Below are positions 34,077 through 46,200 of a DNA stretch of 64,000 nt, piece by piece. Numbering within the stretch: the first letter of the stretch is position 1; each line of letters opens with the position of its first letter. The notes beneath the pieces are model-generated. The model searched no databases, was not told the DNA's origin, and worked only from the letters and a program-made list of their open reading frames with translations. Location of the stretch: contig CM034595.1 of the NCBI GenBank assembly GCA_020091685.1, forward strand, positions 26,397,933 through 26,461,932, given 5' to 3'. The stretch comes from Lutjanus erythropterus (taxonomy: Eukaryota; Chordata; Actinopteri; Lutjaniformes; Lutjanidae). The translations under genes were made by a program, and so were the position numbers.

Positions 34077-34414
34077 ATCGCACATATATTAACACACATA
34101 TACAGTGTACATGCATTCCTCCCAGCAGGACTTGTTTCCGACCATCTCTCTGCTTTAGAGCACAAACTCTAAAAATACCAGTGCCAGAAAGAGGAAAGAA
34201 GACGAGAAGATGTCTGAGCAGCACCTGTCTGAGTGAAAGATAACCTGTGTAACGAAAAATGCAAAGAGACAGAGAAGGGCTGGCTAAAACTAATTACATT
34301 GACCTTAATGGATAAATGGGAGCAAGGCTCAGGTCCCGAAAACACAGAGGCAGCAATGTTGGCTGAGAAACACACACGTATACAGTCACATATACACATA
34401 ATTTTTGTGCTTAC

Positions 34415-34497
34415 TGCAATCCGTGGCAGGTTGAAACAGCCACAAAGGAGTGAGGAATGTCCCGGACCTTCCCCTGATAGTAGCAGTGCTCTCCTCC
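34415..34497 (-). CDS. adam22: adam22 exon, prodomain ([11 protein letters not shown])
   Basis: Minus-strand exon of 83 bp: 27 codons plus two bases, reading [18 protein letters not shown] and then [10 protein letters not shown] across the junction. The acceptor is ttttttcacag and the donor gtaagcac. The GEHCYYQG and STCHGL blocks are hallmarks of ADAM prodomains, and the remaining residues are closest to ADAM22. The CA left at its end plus the T opening the next exon gives the expected His in CHGLHGM. No in-frame stop. Confidence 0.95.
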
Positions 34498-34619
34498 CTG
34501 TGAAAAAAAAACACAAACACTCACAGATTAAGATCATACAGCCAAATATGTGGGATATCTGGAACAAAACAAAAAAAATGTTGTAACTGAACCAGGATTA
34601 CAGTTCAAAATATTACACA

Positions 34620-35450
34620 AAGAGTGTGTTTATCACCCAACCGCTTCTCCAAAATTAAGCCCACCATCTCCTCATCATGTCTGAAATACAAAATCAACAC
34701 TGGCAGCCTGACACATTGTCTCTGGTCCCGCCCCAAATTACAAAAATATTGGGAAACTGTTCTGTATGAAATGCAGAACTAATCTTGAACTGGACTCAGT
34801 ATCTTTTCTTGTCGGTCTTCCTAGCAAGAACACCACTAATCAGTCCCTCCAGGAAGTTGCAATGTTTGCAATTGCAATAATTAACGCACCCTTTGTTGAC
34901 TCCCTGTGAATTCTGCACAACCTTGCGATTTTCTCTAATCACTGCAACTTTTCTGAAAATTTGACAGATCACTGTTGTTTTCCACGAGTTTCACCAATCA
35001 TAGCAGTCCCCTGTGCAAATGTTATACATGTACGACAATGTTTTATCATTTATCATCTTTTTGTATTTTGTTTTTTTTTTCATTTTATCATGGGTACTGA
35101 AAAGAAAACAAGGTTTGTCATTGTTTTTGGCATGTATGTGTACTCTTTAAGATTTTATAATGTTGTGCTTCCTTGTGGAATACACCACTGGTGCATGTCT
35201 TTGTTTTTCAAATAATGCACAATTTGCCTTGGATTGTACAAAAAAAGGAAAAAAAACAAAACAAAACAAAACATCTTTTTTGGTGCATGTTTTACATGCC
35301 CCCACAATCAGGTATTTTAGGCTTCAACAATCCAAAAAAAAAGCCTGTGAAATCATGGAGGGACTGACTAATGTACTTCATAGGAAACTATGTCATGTTC
35401 TGACTTTCTGTATGAGGAAAAATATATTATCCTAATAGATCTACTGCAGG
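34620..35450 (+). mobile_element. L1-like LINE remnant, interrupted by a DNA transposon
   Basis: Plus-strand reading CLKYKINTGSLTHCLWSRPK then LQKYWETVLYEMQN matches the C-terminal CWRCG..GTL.H.LW.CP....FW segment of L1-type polyproteins. It resumes after the insertion (34841-35366) with a broken LTFCMRKNIL reading. 5' truncated, with frame breaks. Confidence 0.6.
34841..35366. mobile_element. DNA transposon with CAGTCCCTCCA termini and ACTAAT duplication
   Basis: Left end cagtccctccaggaagttgc and right end gaaatcatggagggactg are inverted at the terminal 11 bases. The flanks actaat at 34835-34840 and 35367-35372 are a perfect direct repeat. 526 bp, with no transposase frame. It sits in the LINE remnant, so it is younger than it. 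Confidence 0.8.
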
Positions 35451-36208
35451 GCTCTCGTGATAACTGGTTGAAATAGGATAATAATAGAGCATTTTCCACT
35501 AGTCTTCCTGACTTGTCTAACACACTCCAAGACAACTAACTTAAACAAATGTGGAAACCATGTCTTGAATAATCAAATACGAATGTATCTGCCATTTTAG
35601 TCAGAGCTTTTATATGAAGTATATGAGATATAAATTATAGTATTGGTGATACGGTGACAACTCACTCAAAATGGTGTGTGCAATGTTTGACAGATGTACC
35701 TGTAGAGAACAGTGTTTTTCGCCTCTTTTCTTTATGATCATTGCTGAGCTGTACGGTGCTGTTTTAAATCGTATACTTTTCTGTCTTTCATTTATCAGTT
35801 GGAAAGTGGAAAATTCAATAAAACAAAGATGATGGGGAAAAAAGATGACATACATGGTTGCCTCCTGAAACGTCTCAAACACTCAGGCAAAATATTCCAC
35901 TCGCTGCTTTTATTACCATATTCCATCAGGAAATGAGTTCAGAGCGATCAATCACACAGAATTCATTTGCTAACACACGCAAGTGTGACGTGCATGTACA
36001 TGTACTGGCTGTTTATGTGTTTGTGTGGTACTTTGCACTTTGAGCTTAACCCGTTCACATCCCACCATCTGTGTGTTAACTGCTCCATAACTTCTCCTCC
36101 CTCCATCTCTACTTCCACCCACAGTAAGAAGCCACAGCATCGGTCCCTCGTAAAAACATTTCTCCAGCTCTGTCACCACTCTTCATCTTCTATCTCCATC
36201 TGTCTATA

Positions 36209-36226
36209 TGTGTGTGTGTGTGTGTG
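36209..36226. repeat. short (GT)n
   Basis: Nine GT units. Confidence 0.9.
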
Positions 36227-36826
36227 CTTCTTCTCCTCTCTGCAAGCGTAAACACACATTTATTTTCTATAGACGTGCATGATGTCTAAGTGTCTAAGTG
36301 CTCTGCAGGCCATCTCTTCCTGGTCCATTTCTCGCTGCCTAACAGCCATTAGGCAGGAAGCTGGTCTCCCCGAGGAAACGCAGCTTTTATCAGAGGATCA
36401 ATTTCTGTTCTACAGTCTGATGCAGCGCACTGCAACGCACTGCTTCGTCCACTTCTCCTTCCAGCTCTCTCTCTGAGGACTACCAGCCAAATCCACGCCT
36501 GTCTCATAGGTTTGTGTTTGATGTTGTTATTAAATTACATGGACAAAAGTATGTGAAAACCTGAACTATAGGCATTACGATGAAGGTCTTCCACAAGAAC
36601 CTAGCGGCAAGAATTTGCTCCCATTCAGTCACAAAAGTATCAGCGAGGTCAGTGAGGTCTATCCCTGATTATCATCCTTGCAGTTCATCTGAAATGTGCT
36701 GGGTGTGTTTGAGCTCAGGGCTCTGTGCCGGAAAGCCAAATTCTTCCACTCTGAGCTCGGAAAATCATTTCTGCCTGGCTTTTTTCACAGGGATATAAAC
36801 TATATATATATTCCATGATTTATTAT

Positions 36827-37000
36827 TTAAGGGAATGGTTCAGATTATTTGATGTAAGGCTTTATCAGGCGCTTGTCGATAGTAGTCTGTGTATTACCTA
36901 CTCTATATGGACGCTGGCACGCCTCCAGACTGGAGAAGCAGAGAGGAGTACCAGCTCGGAAATGCACTGCTGTGGACAGAGTCAATTTTGGCCACAGCAA
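36827..37000 (+). mobile_element. foldback TTAA-type element, copy C (left-arm fragment)
   Basis: Starts at a TTAA followed by gggaatggttcagattattt, and runs through tggagaagcagagaggagta and gcactgctgtggacagagtc, the left-arm order of copy B. The right arm is missing. Confidence 0.7.
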
Positions 37001-37746
37001 GTGTAATTTTCAAGATAGAATGGTCACCTTGGGCCAAATTTGAAGCCTATAATGGGAAGTTTTCTATATATAGGTGAGGTAGTGATATTCACCATAAAGT
37101 GCTGAAAAAAATGTTTCCTGAGAATTCGTTAAGCAGAAGGTAATTTCTTTGTTCTTTTGGGGATGTTGTGAACAGAACTTTATCTTGCTCTACTTTCTGC
37201 TTTGTTTCTGGACACCCGCTCCCCATTTTCATACTTGCATGACGTTTTATGCAGTTGTAGTACATAAATATTTGCATTTACATGATTTCACCAGCAACAT
37301 GTCCCAGAAAGGGGGTTTTGGGCCCCCTGAGACCAAATACCCCCAAGTTGGTGGTGCTTGTTATCAGTTCATGAGGGCCCAAGGTACAGGCTAACAGGAA
37401 AAGTTGAAAACACCCTGACAGTTGGACATGGCTCCTGGCCTGTCAGGATGAAACAAGAGAGAGCCTTCTTCAAACTGTTGCCATAAAGTAGGAAGCAGTG
37501 TCTAATACTATTGTATGCTGCAGCATTAAGATTTTCGCTACAGAAACTATAAGACAATTTGAGAATCAGGTCTTTCTGAGAGTTAGATGAGAAAATGGAT
37601 ACAAATCCGATGTCTAAAACTGTTGTCGTGGTTGTTTTTACACTTTGTCTCTTTGAATTGATTTAGCAAATGAGATATAACATGTTAGTAAGATTTAAAG
37701 GTGTTTGTAGACATATTTTGTTACTTTTGTTTTAACAGGCAAAAAC

Positions 37747-37866
37747 ATGGAGTTGAAGCAGGCTCTGTGGGAAGCAGCTATCAGCTGCGACCAGTATACA
37801 GTTGCTGACATACACTTTAATGTCCGCCTGTACTGTGATGACTTTTATGATGGCTGCCACAGATGA
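37747..37866 (+). other. 39-codon open frame after a splice-acceptor-like site (uncertain)
   Basis: Reads MELKQALWEAAISCDQYTVA then DIHFNVRLYCDDFYDGCHR, stop. It is preceded by cttttgttttaacaggcaaaaac, which looks like an intron end. I recognise no family. It may be a transposon or pseudogene fragment, or chance. Confidence 0.15.
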
Positions 37867-39367
37867 TATTAGACTATTAGACTATACTATAGACTATTGT
37901 TGCTTTTGTCTGATGTGCTTTTAATGTGTCTGTATGTTTACTGTGTCTTTATGTTCTGTGCTGTACCACAAAGTGCACATTAAAATTTTCTTTAATGTTC
38001 TCTTTAAGTCAAGCTATCCACCTCCATGGCTTTATATATTTATTTATATATATTAGAAGTCTCGAAAATATACTTTTGGGGAAGCCCAGTATATGTTTTT
38101 TTTGGCTGATATACAGCATAATAATTAATGGCAGTTAGTTCAAATGTTCACACAGGTATCAAAACCAAACATCATAGTATGACATCTGATATATAAGAAA
38201 TAAATAATGGAGATTTGGCACACAGCTGAGTTAATTTTTTCTCATTATTGAGTTAAAGTGAGTGAAGTTTATGATGCTGCACATGATGGTGATGGTAGGA
38301 ATAACTTGCATGCTGGTTATCTTTATTACTGTGAAGTGATTTAGTGATGAATCACTCTCATGCATGAATCATACATCAATAATAACCTAATTTTCCACAC
38401 GATCCATAATGATGAAGAAACAGAAAAATAGAAGCGTGTGGCAAAAAATAGCGTGCTGTCGATATTTTAAAGAACCCCCCCAAAATTTCACAAAGCATGT
38501 TTTCAGGGGAGCTCATGTGTGTTTAAGAGGAGCCACGCTCCCTCTGACTCCCCTGTAGTTCACACCCTGCTCTTGGCAAGCAAGTGGATATGTGCACTCC
38601 CCAAAATACTGAACTTTTCCTTCAAATCCCAAACCATAAAAAAATACCAACCTCTGTGGACCAGCATGGCCATATAATGTTGGTAGTGGAAATTTCCTCT
38701 AAGAGTTTGTAAGCTAAACAGGAGCAGCTCACAGCTGACAACTGACAACTACAAAAGGGGTTCTCATAAATGTATGGTAATACAAATGTGTGTGTCTGTA
38801 TGAATTGTTATTATTGAATTATAGGAGTGACATTGGATTTGTTTTTTTTTTTCCTGTTCCTGAGTTTCACGGTTCTCTGCTCTCACGCTCTCAGTCCTAA
38901 TTATGTAGCCCACCTCTTAGCTATTATTTCTGAATCTGATTTTTAAAGGAGGAAGGAAACAAGCTATAAGCCTGAGGTATGTGTCAAAGTAACCCTGACT
39001 CACTCTAACTCTCTATTTACACAATATCTCATCCAAGACGGCCAGAACGTACAAATAAGATAGCTAACAGTAGTGCACTGAAAGTGGGGGGAAAAAGATT
39101 TAATAAACTAACTGAGAGATGAAACAAAAGAAGTTGTGCATGTTAGGTAGATAACCCTAAACTGAGCTACAGATGAAGACAGAGAGGTCGGGTAAAGAGA
39201 CATAGAGCGGCCGTGAAGTGAAGAGATAGAGCGGGCTATTTATAAGTGGTGCTGTGCTCTACTATCTCAGCGTCTCTCCTCCCCCTGTCGCCCTGAACCT
39301 TCTGCTCCACTTCTCATCAAAGCAAGAAACACCCAAAACCCAGAACTGCTGTGGGTACATCCTCACA

Positions 39368-39384
39368 GTGTGTGTGTGTGTGTG
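39368..39384. repeat. short (GT)n
   Basis: Eight GT units. Confidence 0.9.
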
Positions 39385-39759
39385 TTGCTATATCGGTCTG
39401 ATCTGTGATCTCCTTATAGACCCATATAGGAGTAATTAATCATCTAATCTGGACATCACAATGCACAATGAAGAGGTCGTGGTCAGACTGTTGGTAAACA
39501 AGTAGGACACTCTGCCCTCTGAGTGTCACTGAAAGTTTGAGCACAGTAATTGGATAAAGAAGAAGAATAAGGAATGACGTCAGTCCATCTCCACTTACCA
39601 CTCATCTATTAAAAAACATTTTCCTTCAATTGCTACAAAAACATTAGTACCAAGTACATTTATGTCAGTATTAGACTGTGATAATCAGGGGTGGAAGTAA
39701 TCAATTACAAATACTCAAATTACTGTAATTAAGTGGGTTTTTTGGGTACTTATACTTGT

Positions 39760-40325
39760 GATGATATAATTTACATGGATGCATCTTCCATCCCCTGAAA
39801 AACTGGATGTTGTCTATCATGCTGCCTTGCGGTTTGTGACTGTTGCCAGAGTTCATACACACCATTGTAACTTATATGACACGGTTCAATGGACTTCACT
39901 GTGTTTAAGGAGAGAAACCCATATACTTATTTCTATTGCAAAATCGAATTATTCCAGCACATGTCCAACTTATTGACCTATGACTCCAGTATCAATATCA
40001 TCTGGAATGAGCTGCATACTTAACTTGAAATCTTTACACTCTCTAGATATATTCAAAAATACTATATACTATTTTAACAGAACAATGTCATTGCTTCTGA
40101 TCAGTGCCATTATTTGCAATGGTTCTTTTCAGCCCCTGATCAGTGGTTTTGCAATGTATGTTTTGTTATCTGATTATTGTTTGTTGTTTGTACTTTCACA
40201 TGAATTTTTATTTTATTTTATGCTGTCTATCTTGACCTGGAGTCCCTGGTAGGAGAGATACTGTATCTCGATGGGACATTCCTGGTAAAATAAAGGATAA
40301 TAAATAAAAGGTAAATAAAATAAAT
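39760..40325 (+). mobile_element. LINE 3' end with TAAATAAA tail
   Basis: Plus-strand reading EKLDVVYHAALRFVTVARVH then THHCNLYDTVQWTSLCLRRE is the LD..YHSALRF.TG....THHC.LY..V.W.SL..RR..H segment of fish LINE polyproteins. The 3' end gagatactgtatctcgatgg .. attcctggtaaaataaagg then (TAAA)n is the usual tail of this family. 5' truncated; likely inactive. Confidence 0.8.
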
Positions 40326-41169
40326 AAACATATTGTGACAAAATACAAGCTGAGACAATTAACATTTCTCGGCTGTCAGGCATTTAGTCATGCTATATAT
40401 AAAGGTACGGACAAATCTATACTTCTGTAACATCTCTGGGTGTATCATCAGGCCATTGTAAGTAGTGCTGAAGATTAATGAGCAGGACTGCTTTATGGCC
40501 ACACTAGATTTTTATATGATGGGAGTTTCCATATTAAGGCCAAGAGACTCACACTATAAATAAACATTTGCAAACAAACAAACAAACTACTCTATAACAA
40601 CCCTAATGGTTATCAGCATCGTCATATAACAATAATAGTAATAACGAGAAGAGCACTAGGAGAGTGCAGACTTCCACCGAGGCCAACAGTCCAGTCCTCT
40701 ATGATGCAGATCTTCAAGTGCAAGATTAATGTACCCTACAAATAAATTCACAAGATTTGCAAGAAAATGTATATGTCTTTATCATGATTAAGTGAATTTG
40801 TTCTTTTTACTCTACTGGACACAGAGCTCCAGCTTTCCATTTACAAATCAATGTATTGATTAAGGAAAATTTTCACAATCAGTGTTTCACAGTCAGCCAA
40901 AAAAACACTCATTGTTTAAGCCAAAATTATACTACATGAGTCTAACAAATCAAATCTGGAAAAATTTCAGAAAGTTTTTTGCAGAATGAGTTTACTTTAG
41001 TCTTTATATCGGTTTGGTTATCGTATCAATAAAAACTCAAATGGTTCATTATAGAAAGCTGTAGCATCATGTTAGCTTTAGTTGAACGGTGGAATGTGGT
41101 TTTGTGCTAAACAAGAATTTGGGATTTGTCCTGCATTCGTAGCAATGAACTCCTAGATATATGTCCTAC

Positions 41170-41540
41170 TAGGGCTGGGCGATGTCTAACAAATTGCTAT
41201 ATGACGATGTCAACAGGGAAGCATCACGATGGACAATGATATCGTTGCTGGGTCTCAAAGGGTCTTCATCTCTGCAACACATGTCTGTAACTTAGTTGTA
41301 TTTAAGAAGATAATCATAAACACGACATGGAGACGTAGTGCAATGAACAGCAGCAATTGCTTCTTTTTATTTTCTTTCCCACATGTCGAAAATGGCAACA
41401 ACTATGGCAACTCTGAGGGCACACACTACCTCAAATACAGAAGGCTTTTAAATCACAGTATTACGATGGTAGAGGGTTCAGTGGTCGATGACTGTCAGCC
41501 ATCACGATGGATGATAGCATCATGTATCGACCGAACCCTA
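41170..41540. mobile_element. hAT-like miniature element with 8-bp target duplication
   Basis: Left end tagggctgggcgatg and right end tcgaccgaacccta form imperfect inverted repeats. The flanks tgtcctac (41162-41169) and tgtgctac (41541-41548) match at 7 of 8 bases, the target size of hAT elements. The interior open frame is not transposase-like. Confidence 0.65.
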
Positions 41541-42650
41541 TGTGCTACCTCTACTACCTTTGCACTACATGATAGGAGAGGATTCTGGGAGTAGAGCAGC
41601 AGCTTGTGTTATGATGGCTGACATTTTGACCTCTGTGAGCAGAGTAACAATCAGGAGCTTGTCTCATATTAACCTTCCTGAACAGCAGCCATTAATAAAG
41701 AGGCAAAGTGCTCTTATTCTTTCCACTATTAAAAAAAGAAAGCAGAGTACATTCTGGATATTCATCTAGAAGGTGAATTAATTCACACGCAGAGAGATCG
41801 CTTTATAATAAGTTGCATAATTACAAGGGCCTACATCACAGAATATGTGGTGTAATAATTTGGATCATTCTCTGTAAAGTATCTAATATCTCACTAATCT
41901 GCTGCTTAGCTGAGTAAATCCTGGCCATTATAACCCCCCCCCGCACACTTATGTGATGTAACACGACGCCTCAGTGGGTGTCCTGTAACTGAAGTCCAGA
42001 TTCCAGAGGATTATCACAGCAATCTTAATTTCATGTTAGCTGAAGGTTTTAGACCACAGCTACAGCTCCACTTTGGTCCTCTGAAATGTAAACTGAACAA
42101 AGACTGGGTGGGCTGTGATTTCTCTGAGTGTGCACATTGATTAACCAATAAAGGGCTCGGGGAGGAGGAAGAACCTGTGGGGTCTGCAGGAAATTGCAGC
42201 TGTGCGACACACAGCTGAAAACAATCTGATTCAGCTGTTTTATTTAAACAAACTGCCACCCTCTGCTACGTTACACACCCGGTACAAACCTGTGATCTGT
42301 ATCTGGATGCACAACCCCTGACAGACCTTTTTTACACCTGGTATCAATAGGTTGCTGATGTTGCTGTATGGGATCTACTTATTTTACCTTTGCAAAAAGT
42401 TGCAGGGGTTATCTGTAGCAATTTCCTGAGCCGAATTAATTGATTTTTGCCCACCTGGGGGCAGCACAGCAAGTCGTAAACACAACATTGACATATTATC
42501 TCCTAAGTTTTGGCCAATTGTGATTGCAGTCACCTTACACATCCAGCAGAGCAACATTAGCATTAATCAGAGTCATGTTTCTGTCCACCTAAACATGTCA
42601 TTACAATAGTGACTCTTCTTTAAGCTCCTTTAGCTTGTTTTGGTCTCCAC

Positions 42651-43132
42651 TAACGCTGTGCATTGTCAAGAATCTGGGGATACGATGTGTATCACAATAC
42701 GGGGTCACAATTCAATATATTGTGACATACTGCAATACTAAGGACGGTGATATATTGCTATTTTTTATCTAATTTTAGGAAAACTGTCATAGTGTAAAGA
42801 ACACATGCACACACAAAAATAAGATATTCAATATTCAACAGATATTGTGATATAAGTCACAATTTTAGTGAGAATAGTAATTTTTGCATTTCAGATTCAC
42901 TGAAAAACGATGATGGTGTGATTTTTGCCAGGGTCAGTACCAAACAAGCAGCTTCTGCAGTTTGGATATTGCACTTGGTTAAACTGCGATTTCCATCAAT
43001 TTTTTGATTCTTTGGTAGCACACAATGGGTTTACCAGGTCGTTTTCACTGAAAACAGCTCGTCTGCTTCAGCTGAAAATGAAATTAATGAGATCAGAGAG
43101 AGTGGATCGAATCTGTAAAGTTGGGAGCCCTA
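42651..43132. mobile_element. hAT-like miniature element (GCTGTGCATTGTCAAGAATC)
   Basis: Contains the words ggatacgatgtgtatcacaa and tcaatatattgtgaca, typical of a fish family, and ends ttgggagcccta. The limits are approximate and no target duplication was seen. Confidence 0.4.
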
Positions 43133-43588
43133 AAACCAAAATAATCAGCTGAAGTATGTTAAAAATCCTCTGTATAGTTGAGAGGAGCAGCAGAATGATA
43201 ATTCTCTGTGGGTTTGTCACCACTAGTGACACTTTTTTTTAAACATAGTCATTTGATCCACTGCTGATAGAAAAATAACATTTACAGCAGCTTTAAGACT
43301 GTGTTCAGACTGTTCAGACTGTATTTGAACCTAGCGGAGATCTGATTATAATTCAAGCTAAACCACCTCCAGATGTGTTTTGGCTGATCCATGCCTTTAC
43401 ACTGTGCTGTAACATGCTTTTATCCCTAGTCATGTAACCAGATACTGATTGAAATACCAGGGGTTAATGGGGTCAAGCCCATTGCACCATAAAAACACTG
43501 TAGCTTCCATTCTAACTGCAAATAGTCTGAAAGTGAAAGTGTGAGTGAGCATGAGGAGAGATGATGATGATGATTTGCAGAATCTTAC

Positions 43589-43655
43589 ATTGGTGACGAC
43601 AGTCTTCCCTTTTTCTGACAAATGTCTCTCCTTGTACCCTGACGACAGCAGATCA
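43589..43655 (-). CDS. adam22: adam22 exon, prodomain (LLSSGYKERHL)
   Basis: Minus-strand exon of 67 bp: one base completing the previous codon, then 22 codons giving D-LLSSGYKERHLSEKGKTVV-TN. It is preceded by a pyrimidine-rich acceptor (ctctgttcccag) and followed by a strong donor (gtaagatt). It corresponds to the ADAM22 prodomain segment around DLLSSEYIERHIEHGGKTV. It is the most 5' exon visible. Its first base should complete a His codon begun in an exon outside the window, as in LNHDLLSS of the family. The phase at its end (0) matches the exon at 34415-34497. Confidence 0.9.
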
Positions 43656-44143
43656 CTGGGAACAGAGAGGAAAGAAAAAAGAGAATTAAAGTTAGAAAAT
43701 TTGTGATTTTGATTCAAGTGTCACTCAGTGTGCTTGTATTTTATAGGAGGATTGTATTCAGTCATGGCAGCGCAGAGCTTCAGAGCATCAGTCCGGCTAA
43801 TTATGACCAGCGTACAGGGACGAGGCTATTTCCAGCACACAAACTCACACAAACACAATTATACAAATCCAGCCTTCTAGCAAACGTCTGGTGAGTGTGT
43901 GTCTATCCGAGGAATGAAGGACAAGTGAAGGTCAGGAAAGAGTAAAAGAAGCGACATAGGCAGAATGGGAAGGAGGCAGGAAACAAATTGAGAGAACAAC
44001 GAAGAGAGAGAAGACTGGCATAAATAAGAGGAAATCAGTCTGTGTGTGCTTTCTCAGCAGAGCTGGACCCAAGAATCCCAATGGAGATACACACTGCGGG
44101 CCCAATCTGAGACAGAGATGTATGAGCTACAGTGCACACAAAG

Positions 44144-44144
<1 letters not shown>

Positions 44145-44188
<44 letters not shown>
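44145..44188. repeat. (CA)22 microsatellite
   Basis: Uninterrupted. Confidence 0.99.
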
Positions 44189-44191
<3 letters not shown>

Positions 44192-44297
44192 GAATGCGGC
44201 ATATGAATGGGAATTTGTCCCTTCTTCAACCTATTTTAAAATATAATTTAAAGCTTTAGCCTGTTATCTCATAAAAAGGTGACCTGAACATGATCGT

Positions 44298-44298
<1 letters not shown>

Positions 44299-44358
<60 letters not shown>
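44299..44358. repeat. (CA)30 microsatellite
   Basis: Uninterrupted; 110 bp from the previous CA tract. Confidence 0.99.
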
Positions 44359-44364
<6 letters not shown>

Positions 44365-44669
44365 TGGCAGGTGTAGGTAGGACTGGATATTGTTCCAAAA
44401 CATTCAGTACCAGTATGGATACCTTGACTTTGATACCAGTTCCTGAGCGATACTTTTCAATTTTATAAAATCCATTTTAACAAAATGAAAATTTCATTAC
44501 ACATTACAGTACTAATATTGGTTTAATTTTCTTCTCCTTTTAAACACTCACAGCAGTTTCATTACATACAAATATAAACCTCTTTCACAATGCAGTTAAA
44601 CTTACCTCGTCTGTTCTTCTTAAGTTTTATGTTTCAGCACCTTGGTATTATTTCCACTGACATTTGGTA

Positions 44670-45045
44670 TAAGACTGTACGATATGGTAAAACAATAAAT
44701 AAATAAAAATAAAAGAAATATTGAGACTATTTTGACTGAAACTGTGATTGTGATATTATTAGTGGGAATGGTCATTTTTGCATCATCAATTTCATTTTCA
44801 CAAGTTTTAATACAAGTATTATAATCAGGATGATGTTGTTGGGGTGTGAACCAAACAAACATATTTCCTTACATTGGAAGAACAAGATCTTTGGGCCAGA
44901 ACATCTCTGCAGTCGTATACAGTACTTCATTATAATGCTGTTTTGGTATACATTTTTCCTTTATCAAAAAACCTGCAAGGTTTTGCAATATGGCTATTGC
45001 TTTTGGCCATATTTCGATAATATTTTGATTAGTTGTGCAGCCCTA
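44670..45045. mobile_element. hAT-like miniature element (TAAGACTGTACGATATGG / GTGCAGCCCTA)
   Basis: The ends are loosely inverted and the interior carries tattttgactgaaactgtga and catatttcgataatatttt, shared with the element at 61520-61889. It appears to lie within a second element that begins at about 44380 (taggactggatattg) and resumes after 45045 (ttcggtgccataaaagtacc). Confidence 0.5.
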
Positions 45046-45869
45046 ACTGAAGCAATTTGTTCGGTGCCATAAAAGTACCGAAGTGCAGTCCCCAGTGCAA
45101 GGTGTGGGAGAGTGCTTTTGTGTCTTATATACACTACAGTGGGCAGTGCCAGAGATATCAGTAATCTGAAGCTTGTATACACAAAAACAAACACACATAA
45201 TGTAAATGTTAGCGACAAAAAAGCCAACCTTGTACCAGGGGAGATCAGTATAAAATTCAAACAGTACAATCAGCATAACGACCTCATTTTTATCAGATTA
45301 AACTGTGTTTATTTTTGCTGAATAAGAAGCCTTGAACATTTTCCAAAACAACTAAATCACTGGCAAGACACTGCTGTATTTATCAGTCAGAGGACAGGAA
45401 CTGACACAAAAATGTGCAAGCAAAACAGTAACAAAACGGTATGTGAGCAGGCCGCTCGCCACACTGAACCAGAGAGCCATCAATCAACTCCAACTTCCTG
45501 TCAACATCCAGACATCAACAAGAGACAAGTAGGCGGGATGAATTTTTGTCTTGTTCACCCTCCAAACAAACCGGCCTCTTTTTCAGTGTCACATTAACAG
45601 TTTGACGGTGCAGGGATGGATGGAAAATGTGGGTAAAAGTGTGAAATTTGATTGTTTTTACCAAACAGTATGAATGTACGTATTGTGTGCTAAATATGAC
45701 ATTAGAGAACATGCCACTGCTTGTCTCTAGGTGATATGTAAGAATTACAGGATTTCTGCAACCTGTCAAATCCATCCTACAAACACAGTGAGGGTGGTGT
45801 ATCACCAGAATTGATGCCACCTGCTGTTAACTGTAGCTGCTGTTAGCTGTGTAGCTAGTACCAGTCTTA

Positions 45870-46200
45870 TTAGCTGAGTATACACGAACCGGAAGCTCAA
45901 AGACATTTGATGGTTCCAGGCTCCTAATAATGAAAACGTTCTGCTTACTTTACTGTGAGTTTAATGTATTTGAAGTATTTTACCACATTTGATGATGTTA
46001 AACAAAAAAATGTCTATTTATCAAAGTTAGATGAGAAGACTGATACCCCTCTACCTTCTGTTTGGTAAATATGAAGCAACCATCAGCAGATGGTTAGCTT
46101 AGCTTAGCTTAGCTTAGCTTAGCTTAACTTAGCTTAACATAAAAAGTGGAAACAGGGGAAATAGTTAGCCTGGTTCTGTCAGAAGGTAAAAATAAACTGT
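45870..46200 (+). repeat. dispersed fish repeat containing (TTAGC)n
   Basis: Ordered words agactgatacccctctacct, ggtaaatatgaagcaaccat, the TTAGC run and gaaacaggggaaatagttag then cctggttctgtc, which I recall as a very common fish repeat. An inverted piece is at about 47196-47265. Confidence 0.6.
46094..46138. repeat. (TTAGC)n pentanucleotide repeat
   Basis: About nine units of TTAGC, the later ones imperfect. Confidence 0.95.

Larger units (their letters stand above)
28068..34414 (-). other. adam22 intron, 6.3 kb
   Basis: Between exons 34415-34497 and 28004-28067. Contains repeats at 28999-29668, 29816-30186, 30490-30900, 31105-31360 and the complete foldback element 32786-33556. No other coding exon seen. 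Confidence 0.7.
34498..43588 (-). other. adam22 intron, 9.1 kb
   Basis: Between exons 43589-43655 and 34415-34497. Holds a LINE remnant split by a DNA transposon (34620-35450), a foldback fragment (36827-37000), another LINE 3' end (39760-40325) and hAT-like elements at 41170-41540 and about 42651-43132. 37900-39700 shows nothing recognisable except a short (GT)n. Confidence 0.7.
1..43655 (-). other. adam22: adam22 gene, internal part (13 coding exons, both ends outside the window)
   Basis: Gene-level entry. Exons in transcript order (minus strand): 43655-43589, 34497-34415, 28067-28004, 13490-13424, 13254-13178, 12527-12453, 10699-10628, 9245-9079, 8985-8901, 7469-7379, 7252-7201, 1133-1034, 952-881. 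Every exon has AG before it and GT after it, and the phases agree at all twelve junctions. The total is 1072 bp, or 357 complete codons, without a stop. The product is a single-pass membrane protein of the ADAM11/22/23 group. Known family role: catalytically inactive neuronal receptor for secreted LGI1/LGI4 at synapses and in myelination. ADAM22 is preferred over ADAM11 and ADAM23 because of stretches such as [28 protein letters not shown] and [14 protein letters not shown]. The signal peptide and first prodomain exons, and everything after the first disintegrin exon, are not in the window. Confidence 0.93.
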
